Below, in pieces: positions 23,231-30,228 of a stretch of 39,098 bases of DNA (positions are counted from its first letter, which is position 1; every line of letters starts with the position of its first letter). The translations under genes and the position numbers were made by a program. The notes under the pieces were generated by a model. It saw only the letters and a list, made by a program, of their open reading frames with translations, ran no database searches and was not told the origin of the DNA. Origin of the DNA: Clostridia bacterium. Lineage in GTDB: Bacteria > Bacillota > Clostridia > Oscillospirales > CAG-272. The DNA lies in contig JAFTNJ010000040.1 in assembly GCA_017451915.1 (NCBI GenBank), positions 1 through 39,098 on the forward strand, in the 5' to 3' direction.

Positions 23231-23306
23231 GTAGGGGCGACCATTGGTCGTTCGTTTTTGAAAACATTGATTCCTTGGAAGGCGGGCGACCAATGGTCGC
23301 CCCTAC
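23231..23306. repeat. Type A dispersed repeat, copy 3 (interrupted)
   Basis: GTAGGGGCGACCATTGGTCG at the left and CGACCAATGGTCGCCCCTAC at the right flank about 35 unrelated bases. Each half contains most of the palindrome seen at 2051-2077, as if a copy had been split or two copies joined. Confidence 0.75.
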
Positions 23307-23327
23307 ATCGTTATGATTCCATTTTCC

Positions 23328-23427
23328 CCCTCTCCGTCACGCCATTGGCGTGCCACCTCTCCCTGATGGAGAGGCTCACGAAAGGCTCTCCCTTAGGGAG
23401 AGCTCCCACCGCAGGTGGGTGAGAGGA
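23328..23427. repeat. Type B dispersed repeat, copy 2
   Basis: The modules are CTCTCCGTCACGCCATTGGCGTG, CCACCTCTCCC, then GGCTCTCCC-TTA-GGGAGAGC and CCCACC-GCA-GGTGGG-TGAGAGG. Stems differ from copies 1 and 3 yet remain paired. Confidence 0.8.
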
Positions 23428-23466
23428 AGGCGAACAATTTAAATGTTATACCGTACTATGGTATAT

Positions 23467-23955
23467 TTAAAACACTAAATGAATCACCAGTTGTCCGCCG
23501 CACAGCATACCCAAATAAACGGCGGCCTGGAATAGCCAGAACAAGGCCTTTTTCTCCCTCCAATGCTCCACAATGGAGGAAAGGGTCAAGCCCGTGATGA
23601 TTACCAGGGGCAAGCCCGTGAGCAACCAGATTTCATACTGAACGATGGGGATCAGGGAGACCACCATCCATAAATAGTAGATCGGCATGGCGATCAGGAT
23701 CGAAAAGCCAAACAGTCGCTTTGGGGTAACACTACCGCTCCGTCGGTGCTTTTCCAGCTTTGCCATTCCATAATAACAGATCGCCATGGAGGTTCCGTAC
23801 AGTACGATAAAGGCAAGGATCACGGTAAGCACCAGCGTGCTTGCCATATTACGAAACAGAAAGTACAGCATCACGCAAACGATGGCCATGCTGATATGTT
23901 CCTTCATGGAGCTCAGCAAAAAGGCTCCAAAGGCGCGAAAGAAGCCCTTCTTCAT
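23467..23955 (-). CDS. Hypothetical membrane protein downstream of mutL (162 aa)
   Basis: I do not recognise the family. About four to five hydrophobic segments span residues 23-46, 47-68, 88-108, 112-132 and 138-160, joined by short basic loops (KLEKHRRSGSVTPKR, EHWREKK). The ATG at 23955 was chosen because it follows the mutL stop within one base (TGATATG), which implies translational coupling; upstream in-frame codons lie inside mutL. Only a poor GGGG-type ribosome site is present. Last gene of the run. No functional motif is seen. Confidence 0.7.
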   Translation of the reverse strand: MKKGFFRAFGAFLLSSMKEHISMAIVCVMLYFLFRNMASTLVLTVILAFIVLYGTSMAICYYGMAKLEKHRRSGSVTPKRLFGFSILIAMPIYYLWMVVSLIPIVQYEIWLLTGLPLVIITGLTLSSIVEHWREKKALFWLFQAAVYLGMLCGGQLVIHLVF

Positions 23956-23956
23956 A

Positions 23957-26059
23957 TCAGAACCCCGTGCGGTCAAACTGCTTATCCAGGGTGTGGTGGG
24001 AAAGCTCCAGGGCCACGGGTCTGCCGTGGGGGCAGAAGGTGATGTCGGGAATCTCCATCAGCTTCTTCACCAGCCACTCGATGTGCTCCTCGGCATAGGC
24101 GCGTCCTCCCTTGATGGCGGCCTTGCACGCCGCCTGGTAGAGGGCCTTTTCAAAGAGAATATCCCTTGTGAGCTTGACGCTCCCCGTGGAGCTCAGGATT
24201 CGCCCCGCCATGGTACCCAGCATATCGGGCACGGCACTCACGTCCACGCCCTCGGGAATGGCGTCGGCAGAAACGGTGTTGCGGGCGTAGCGCAGAGAAA
24301 ATCCGATCTTCTCCAGTTCCTCGCCATATTCCTTCAGTGCCTCAACCTCGGCACTGGTCATCATCACGTCAATGGGGATCATCAGCAGCTGGGACACCGG
24401 CGTTTTGGCCTGCATTCCCGCCTTGAGCTGCTCAAAGAGAATGCGCTCGTGGGCGGCGTGCTTGTCGATGACCAACAGCTTTTCCTCAATCTCCACCAGC
24501 ACGTAGCAACGGAAGGCCTCCCCAAGGATGCGATAGGAACGCAGGGGAGCCACCGCAGGAGACTCCGGCGCGGGCGTTGGAATCGGCTCGGCCACAGGGG
24601 GCTCCGACGCAACGGGTTGGGGCGCGGGCTCTGCCTCGGTCATTTTGGATGCCGGCGGCAGGGAGGCCTCGGTCTTGGGCGCGGGGGCTACAGGCGGAAC
24701 CGAAGGCGCGGCAGGGGTCTCCGCCGTCTTCTTGGGAGCGGGCGGCTCTGCCTTGGGAGGCGAGGTCTTGACCGTCTCCTCGGTCACCGTGGGGAGATTC
24801 CCCTTGGTGGGCAGAGCGTGGTTGGCCGCGCTTTGATAGTAGGGGGAGGATTTTTTCTCCTTTTCCCCATACGCCGAGCGGAATTCCTCGGCGGTCATAC
24901 GGATCTGGGGCTGGGGTTGGGTCTTGCCCTCCAGGTCGTAGGAAAGCTGGGCACTCTTCAGGCTCTCCCGCTTGCCCTCCTGCACCGGGAGCCGCGCCTC
25001 GGATACCCGTCCCGCAAAGCCGCGATTCTTTCCACGCGTCCCAAGCTCCAGGTTCATGGAGGGACGGGTGGCGTTGTTTTCCAGGGCGGTGCGGACGGTG
25101 TAGTAGATGGCCTCGAACACCGGCTTTTCGTTGGAGAACTTGACCTCCAGCTTGGCGGGATGGACGTTGACGTCCACTCGCGCGGGGTGAATATCAATAT
25201 AAAGCACGCAACAGGGGAACTTTTCGGGCGGCATATAGGAGGTATACGCCTGCTCCAGAGCTGCCATGGCGGTGCGGCTCTTAACGAATCGCCCGTTAAT
25301 AAAGAAGTTTTGATAATTGCGGTTGGCCTTGAAATTATCGCTCCGGCCAATAAAGCCACGAATTCCAATACCGTCACTCTCACTATTGACCTCGATCAGG
25401 CGGGTGGCAAAGTCCTTGCCAAACACGGCGTAAATGGTGTTTTGCAGGTTGCCGTCCCCAGCGGTCTCCAGCTTGACGTTGCCGTCCACGATGAGGCGAA
25501 GGGCAATGCCCGGATGGGACAGGGCGATCTTTTCCACGTTTGCCGTCACCGCCATGGATTCGGTCACGTCCTTTTTGAGGAACTTGCGGCGGGCGGGAAC
25601 GTTGGCAAAGAGATCCTCTACGATCACCGAGGTGCCCGTGGAGCAGCCCTGCTCGGAGAGGGACACGATCTCCCCGCCCCGCGCCTCCAGCATAGCACCA
25701 AAGGGAGCGTCGGCGGTCTTGGAAAGGATCCGCATATTGGAGACCGACGCAATGGCGGCCAAAGCCTCGCCGCGGAAGCCGAGGGTCAGGATGCCGTCCA
25801 GATCCGCCGCCTCGCGGATCTTACTGGTGGCGTGGCGTCGAATGGCCACGGGCAGATCGTCGGGCTCCATGCCGCAGCCGTTGTCGGTAACGCGCATAAA
25901 GGTGACGCCGCCGTTCTGGATCTCCACGGTGATGCGATCCGCCCCCGAGTCAATGGCATTCTCCAAAAGCTCCTTGATCACCGAGGCCGGTCGGTCCACC
26001 ACCTCTCCCGCCGCGATCAGATTCGCTACGGCAAAGGGCAAGACGTTGATTCTTCCCAT
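23957..26059 (-). CDS. mutL: DNA mismatch repair protein MutL (endonuclease-type)
   Basis: A 700-residue MutL. The N-terminal GHKL ATPase carries ANLIAAGEVVDRP, ELLENAIDSGA, DNGCGM and TLGFRGEAL. A long Pro/Ala/Glu-rich linker (about residues 395-500) follows. The C-terminal dimerisation domain holds the nuclease motif DKHAAHERILFE (near 532), a variant of DQHA(x)2E(x)4E, as well as ACKAAIKGG and FCPHGRP, which complete the metal site. It should therefore nick DNA as in Bacillus, in agreement with no mutH. AAAGGAG lies 8 bases before the ATG. It lies about 4 kb downstream of mutS on the same strand, separated by a four-gene cassette. Confidence 0.97.
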   Translation of the reverse strand: MGRINVLPFAVANLIAAGEVVDRPASVIKELLENAIDSGADRITVEIQNGGVTFMRVTDNGCGMEPDDLPVAIRRHATSKIREAADLDGILTLGFRGEALAAIASVSNMRILSKTADAPFGAMLEARGGEIVSLSEQGCSTGTSVIVEDLFANVPARRKFLKKDVTESMAVTANVEKIALSHPGIALRLIVDGNVKLETAGDGNLQNTIYAVFGKDFATRLIEVNSESDGIGIRGFIGRSDNFKANRNYQNFFINGRFVKSRTAMAALEQAYTSYMPPEKFPCCVLYIDIHPARVDVNVHPAKLEVKFSNEKPVFEAIYYTVRTALENNATRPSMNLELGTRGKNRGFAGRVSEARLPVQEGKRESLKSAQLSYDLEGKTQPQPQIRMTAEEFRSAYGEKEKKSSPYYQSAANHALPTKGNLPTVTEETVKTSPPKAEPPAPKKTAETPAAPSVPPVAPAPKTEASLPPASKMTEAEPAPQPVASEPPVAEPIPTPAPESPAVAPLRSYRILGEAFRCYVLVEIEEKLLVIDKHAAHERILFEQLKAGMQAKTPVSQLLMIPIDVMMTSAEVEALKEYGEELEKIGFSLRYARNTVSADAIPEGVDVSAVPDMLGTMAGRILSSTGSVKLTRDILFEKALYQAACKAAIKGGRAYAEEHIEWLVKKLMEIPDITFCPHGRPVALELSHHTLDKQFDRTGF

Positions 26060-26092
26060 ATGCGTTCTCCTTTCGTAATATTTTTCTTTTTT

Positions 26093-26197
26093 GCGGGAAC
26101 CTTTTTAGGCAAGAAAGGAAGGCACGGAGCCAGTTCCGTTGCCGCACTGGTTGCCGTTGGCAACCAAGTGCCCCGCCCCCTCCAAAAACTTTCACAA
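26093..26197. repeat. Type C dispersed repeat, copy 2 (degenerate, with inserted hairpins)
   Basis: It starts GCGGGAACCTTTTT and ends CCCCTCCAAAAACTTTCAC, as in copy 1. Between them lies about 70 bases that can form CACTGGTTGCC/GGCAACCAAGTG, and the original right arm is lost. Confidence 0.6.
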
Positions 26198-26264
26198 ATT
26201 TTTAGCGGGTGTAAAGGGATGTTTATTTGTATGATCCTTATATGTTTGACAACCAAAGTTTCGG

Positions 26265-26556
26265 TTTTTGTGTCATCCTGAGCGGAGAAAAATATCCGGG
26301 GGATGTTTTTCGAAGTCGAACCCGACCCGAGGGAGGGCGTCATTGCATCGCAATGACGGGATCTTCTAACAACTCTTGCTATCCCTTTTATTCTAAGGAT
26401 GTAAGTTTACGATGGCAAGCTATTGGAATCCCTTCGTAGATCCCGCTTCGGACTGCGTCCTTGCGCTTTTGCTCATTCGTGCGCTGATGCGCACAAATGA
26501 GCAAAAGTTCGACTTCGGCTCGCTTGCGAGCCTACGCTCAGGATGACACAAAAAAA
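26265..26556. mobile_element. Approximately 290-bp palindrome-rich element with 20-base terminal inverted repeats
   Basis: The left end TTTTTGTGTCATCCTGAGCG is repeated inverted at the right end as CGCTCAGGATGACACAAAAA. Inside are a perfect 18-bp stem (CTTTTGCTCATTCGTGCGC-type, about 26466-26507), a CGTCATTG/CAATGACG hairpin near 26338 and a GGCTCGC/GCGAGCC hairpin near 26518. There is no open frame for a transposase. It looks like a non-autonomous (MITE-like) element between the GNAT gene and mutL; no target duplication was confirmed. Confidence 0.6.
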
Positions 26557-26612
26557 TCAAAACTGAATTTATTCGACTATCGTGTTAGACTCACTCAACA
26601 GCGTTCCATGTT

Positions 26613-27125
26613 TTATCTCCGATAAATCATCCGCAGTTCGGTATTGGTGGTCCCCATAATAATTTCCTGCTTGGTACCGTCAAATACAAAACCGTATCTT
26701 TGATAGAACCGAATGGCGCGGTCATTGCCCGCAAGCACCCACACCGCGATTTGAGAATACGCCCCAAGTGCCTCCACGGCGGCATTCATGAGCCGATAGC
26801 CGACCTTTTGATCGTGATAGTCCTTTAATACGTAGATGCCATACACCTCACCCGTATCGGCAAGGGTCGTATCACGGTACGCACCGTAGCCAACGAACCC
26901 AACTACCTTTTCTCCGTCCTTTGCCACAAAGATATTTTCACGCCATTTTTTTGCAATTTTCAGGCATTTTTCAAGGGTCATCTGTTGCAGATAATCGGCA
27001 TCCACAAGACCCTCATAAGTCTCTTGCCAGGATTTCCAATGCACGTAGGCCTTTCCATCGATTTCGGCATCGGTGGTCATTGGAAGGATTTGAATATTCT
27101 GATTTGTTTTAGAGTTTTTTATCAT
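26613..27125 (-). CDS. GNAT-family N-acetyltransferase
   Basis: A 170-residue GNAT. The N-terminal IDGKAYVHWKSWQETYEGLVDADYL is typical of acetyltransferases annotated near RimI or YjaB. Motif A is VYGIYVLKDYHDQKVGYRLMNAAV, with the RxxG loop as DQKVGY, and the end NDRAIRFYQRYGFVFDGTKQE is the classic motif B. The substrate is unknown. The start is uncertain: neither ATG 27125 nor ATG 27080 has a good ribosome site, and the longer form is shown. It follows the nucleotidyltransferase gene by 31 bases. The gene is more AT-rich than mutL and mutS. Confidence 0.85.
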   Translation of the reverse strand: MIKNSKTNQNIQILPMTTDAEIDGKAYVHWKSWQETYEGLVDADYLQQMTLEKCLKIAKKWRENIFVAKDGEKVVGFVGYGAYRDTTLADTGEVYGIYVLKDYHDQKVGYRLMNAAVEALGAYSQIAVWVLAGNDRAIRFYQRYGFVFDGTKQEIIMGTTNTELRMIYRR

Positions 27126-27156
27126 TTTGTTTTTGGATTTTTATTGGATTCTAACC

Positions 27157-27978
27157 TTAACGGAAATCTCTCAAATAGGTTCCCAAAACAAAAGCGAATG
27201 CTTGAATTGCGTCTCCCATGGATTCCGCTTGATCCATGATGTCAGGATCGTTTCGATACAAAGCAGGCTCTTTTCGAACCCGCAACGCAAGCTTTAACGC
27301 TTCGGGGGTGGGACAGATACCGGTTTGTAACACCCATTCTCCTGCCACTGTTTTGGAAATGATTTTTCCCGTTTGCAAAGTGTAAATTCCTCTTGCAATA
27401 TCCAGAAGCCACCCAAAAGCGTAGATACTGCGACCGGTTGTCTTTGCGTATTTGATAATCGTTTCGTAATGTCTCAATACATCGCTATACAAATCACTAT
27501 AGCCGGGCATATGCAAACGGTCACGGATATCCTTACCGTACAACAGCACACCGTTCTCCAACAGTTCGGTCATGCAAAAGCTGTCCAAACAATAAAAATC
27601 GGTGATTTTTTGGCCGCTCGTGCCCCAGTAAACAACTCTGTCCGATTCTTGCCGAACAAACGCAGAAAGGCTTAATATTCCGCCCTCGAAGGAACGGTAA
27701 TAAGGATTTTGCGGTTCTTCTTTTAACAACCTTTGACGCAGATGCAAAAGTGCTTCTGCCTGCGCCTCGGTCATTTGCTTTTCGGTCAACACCAAAAGGT
27801 CAATGTCACTCCAACCAAGGCGAAAATCCCCCAACGGAACCGATCCATACAGGTAAATGGAGGGGGCACGATCGAACAAAATCTCTCCTATGCAAGCAAC
27901 CATTGTTTCAATGGCGTTGGCAAGAGCCCTTGAAGACTCGGACACAACTGCTGCGCCCTGTTCCTTTTTCTGGTTCAT
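27157..27978 (-). CDS. Aminoglycoside-type nucleotidyltransferase (ANT(3'')/AadA-like)
   Basis: A 273-residue protein. The nucleotidyltransferase motif is GS at 45-46 with the metal aspartates Asp58 and Asp60 in GWSDIDLLVL. The C-terminal helical domain contains LDIARGIYTLQTGKIISKTVAGEW, a pattern shared with streptomycin/spectinomycin adenylyltransferases of the AadA type. Whether it confers resistance is not shown; many such genes in Clostridia have no known drug phenotype. The ATG at 27978 overlaps the Nudix stop (ATGA), which decides against the longer frame starting at 28014 inside the Nudix gene. It lies in the mutS-mutL cassette with Nudix and GNAT genes, two other small-molecule-modifying types. 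Confidence 0.82.
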   Translation of the reverse strand: MNQKKEQGAAVVSESSRALANAIETMVACIGEILFDRAPSIYLYGSVPLGDFRLGWSDIDLLVLTEKQMTEAQAEALLHLRQRLLKEEPQNPYYRSFEGGILSLSAFVRQESDRVVYWGTSGQKITDFYCLDSFCMTELLENGVLLYGKDIRDRLHMPGYSDLYSDVLRHYETIIKYAKTTGRSIYAFGWLLDIARGIYTLQTGKIISKTVAGEWVLQTGICPTPEALKLALRVRKEPALYRNDPDIMDQAESMGDAIQAFAFVLGTYLRDFR

Positions 27979-28430
27979 TTCAGCATCGTTTCCCACACAC
28001 CGTTCCTCTTGCAAAAAAACATTTCCGAGAGATCTTCCTCACAAAAGACCTTGAGCATCAACTCCATGCCACTTGCCAGCTTGTATTTTGGCAGATCGCA
28101 AAGAGGGATCCAAAAAACCTTACCCTCCTCCGAGGCAATCACATCTCCTTGGAATTGGTGAGCTCTGTAAAGATGCACCACGTAGCGCGTGCCGTCCTCC
28201 TCGATCCAATCCTTGATGCCGCAAAGACAGGGCGAAAAAATCGTCAGTCCCGTTTCCTCAAAAACCTCGCGCAGGACCGCGTCGGTGAAGGATTCCCCCG
28301 TTTCCACGTGTCCTCCGGGAAAAGTGATTCCCGGCCATTTGGGATCCACACGGTCCTGCACCAGAACGTTGCCGTTTTGGTCGTACACCATGCACATATT
28401 GGCGAATATAACCTTTTCGGGTGTTCTCAT
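27975..28430 (-). CDS. Nudix hydrolase (8-oxo-dGTP diphosphatase-like)
   Basis: A 151-residue Nudix protein with a complete box at residues 40-62, GHVETGESFTDAVLREVFEETGL. It is of the MutT/YvcI kind, which hydrolyse nucleoside diphosphate derivatives; 8-oxo-dGTP is a guess. Of two nearby ATGs, 28430 has AAGGA at a 5-base distance, while 28436 would overlap that site. The gene follows the GH36 gene by 10 bases and overlaps the nucleotidyltransferase start. Its location between mutS and mutL would suit a mutation-avoidance role, but this is inference. Confidence 0.88.
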   Translation of the reverse strand: MRTPEKVIFANMCMVYDQNGNVLVQDRVDPKWPGITFPGGHVETGESFTDAVLREVFEETGLTIFSPCLCGIKDWIEEDGTRYVVHLYRAHQFQGDVIASEEGKVFWIPLCDLPKYKLASGMELMLKVFCEEDLSEMFFCKRNGVWETMLK

Positions 28431-28440
28431 ACGCATCCTT

Positions 28441-30213
28441 TCAATTCTTACAAAGCTCCACTCTGCCACCATCGGGAACCGGGAAATCACAAATGCCCTT
28501 CTCAAGGGCACGTGTCTCTTCCGAAATCAGTTCTCCCACGCAGTTGTAGATGCGGCAGGTATAAGAGGTTGCCTCGGGGAGATCCGGGCGCAACGTCAGG
28601 CGTTCCTTTGCGGTGGCGTTGAAGAAGAGGATCTTCTCAAAGGCTTCTCCAAGCTCCAGCGGCGTGTCAAAATAAGCGACGGCGATGAGGGTTCCGTCCT
28701 TTTGGGAGGTCATCCTGCTATAATGCGCCACGGGATCGTAAGCGCGGAAGTCGCCGTCCAGGAGCACCGCTTGATGCTCTCTCCAAAGGGTGAGATAATT
28801 TTGCAGAACACGGTAGTGCTCCTTGGATAATTCGTGGACGCGCACCGAGACCTGGGGCACCATAAAGAGGGTGGACAGCAGCTGCCGCGCCACCGACTCC
28901 TTTGTGTCACCGTCGTGCCACTCCAGCATATCCGAATGCACCGCCGCGTTGCCCATCAGGGTGCGAAGCTCGCCCATGGCAAAGCGATTGCGCAACAGAT
29001 CGTTGGGGCAATCAAAAACGCGGAACATATTTCCGTACTTGCGGATCACGGGACCCGTATAGGTTTGACGGAACTCAATGAGCACGTCGGGATTGATCGC
29101 GCGCAAAGCCGCGGTGACCTCCTCCAAAAGACGGTCGATGGCGTCCTCCAGGGAAACGATGTCGCGGCGGGGATCGGTTTCGGGAGTGGTGGGACGGGGC
29201 TCAAAGGAATCAATAAAGTCCAATTTAAAGCCGTCGATGCCCCACTCCAGCATGGCGTGGCGGTAGATCTCTACCAGGTAGGCACGCACCTCGGGGTAGC
29301 GGGGATCCAGACGGTAACAGCTGTTTTCGCCCTCGTCCTGATGAATCCCCAGCAGCATATCCTGAAATATTTCATAGGCACGGGAGCGCTTTCCCACAAA
29401 GGGCACCGAAAACCAGAACATGACCTTCATACCAAGGGCGTGCACCCGATCCGAAAAGGCCTTCATATTGGGGAATTTCCCCTTGGCGGGAACCCAATCT
29501 CCGCAATAGGCAAAGGTACGCTCGGGGCCTTCCATTTCCCAGCCCGCGTCCACGATCACGGTGTCCATGCCCAGGGCCTTGGCCATTTCGCATTGCTTGA
29601 AAACCGCTTCAGCCTCCACGTCGTTGTGGAAGGAATACCAAGTGGAATACACCGGCATTTTTGCCGCGGTGGGCACCGGAGCGGCGGGATAACCGCAATC
29701 GGTCTGCCACCAGGCGTCCACCCGTCTCGCGGTATCTCCAAAGGGCTCGCAGGTGCGATCCAGACGAACCGTGACCCGGTAGTGATCCAGGGGAGCAATG
29801 GGGGAGGTAAACAGAATTACCTCGGTAAACAGGGTGGAGGTCTCCTCGTTGACCCCCGAGCGAAGCTGACAGGGGGTTTTGGCGTCGGAGAGCGCAAAGG
29901 TCATGCGATTCTCCCCGTCTTGGGAGAGGATGGAATGCAAGGGGGCTCCCGAGGCCAGGCGGCTCTTGGAGCCTACCTTGCCCCAGTCGGTGGGCAGATA
30001 CTGCCGCATCCGCAGACCCGTGCCCCAAATGCTGAAGGTCTCCACGCAGGGCGTCTTGAACAGCAACGTGATCTTTTGGGGAACGCAGGGCGAGGGAAAG
30101 GTTACCGCAACCTGCAGCTCCGCCAGCTCCTCCGAGAGCAGCGTTGCTTGGGTTTGGATCTCCGCGTCTTGATTTTCGTCGATGATTTGATAAGGCTCAT
30201 ACCAAGGTTTCAT
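28441..30213 (-). CDS. Alpha-galactosidase-like glycoside hydrolase (GH36 clan D)
   Basis: A 590-residue cytoplasmic enzyme. An N-terminal beta domain of about 190 residues precedes a TIM barrel with MDTVIVDAGWE, CGDWVPAKGKFPNMKAFSDR and MKVMFWFSVPF. The nucleophile should be Asp332 in GFKLDFID; the acid/base candidate is Asp401 or Asp405 in FDCPNDLLRNR. A C-terminal beta domain follows. It removes alpha-linked galactose or a related sugar; exact specificity cannot be read. AGGA lies 9 bases before the ATG. It starts 15 bases after mutS, so it is probably in the mutS transcript, an unusual neighbour for a repair gene. Confidence 0.85.
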   Translation of the reverse strand: MKPWYEPYQIIDENQDAEIQTQATLLSEELAELQVAVTFPSPCVPQKITLLFKTPCVETFSIWGTGLRMRQYLPTDWGKVGSKSRLASGAPLHSILSQDGENRMTFALSDAKTPCQLRSGVNEETSTLFTEVILFTSPIAPLDHYRVTVRLDRTCEPFGDTARRVDAWWQTDCGYPAAPVPTAAKMPVYSTWYSFHNDVEAEAVFKQCEMAKALGMDTVIVDAGWEMEGPERTFAYCGDWVPAKGKFPNMKAFSDRVHALGMKVMFWFSVPFVGKRSRAYEIFQDMLLGIHQDEGENSCYRLDPRYPEVRAYLVEIYRHAMLEWGIDGFKLDFIDSFEPRPTTPETDPRRDIVSLEDAIDRLLEEVTAALRAINPDVLIEFRQTYTGPVIRKYGNMFRVFDCPNDLLRNRFAMGELRTLMGNAAVHSDMLEWHDGDTKESVARQLLSTLFMVPQVSVRVHELSKEHYRVLQNYLTLWREHQAVLLDGDFRAYDPVAHYSRMTSQKDGTLIAVAYFDTPLELGEAFEKILFFNATAKERLTLRPDLPEATSYTCRIYNCVGELISEETRALEKGICDFPVPDGGRVELCKN

Positions 30214-30228
30214 TCTGTACTGTCCTTT

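Noticed and set aside
26227-26439. An open frame inside the 26265-26556 element as a possible transposase
   Set aside because: It is 70 codons, without ribosome site or recognisable motif, and crosses the element's end.
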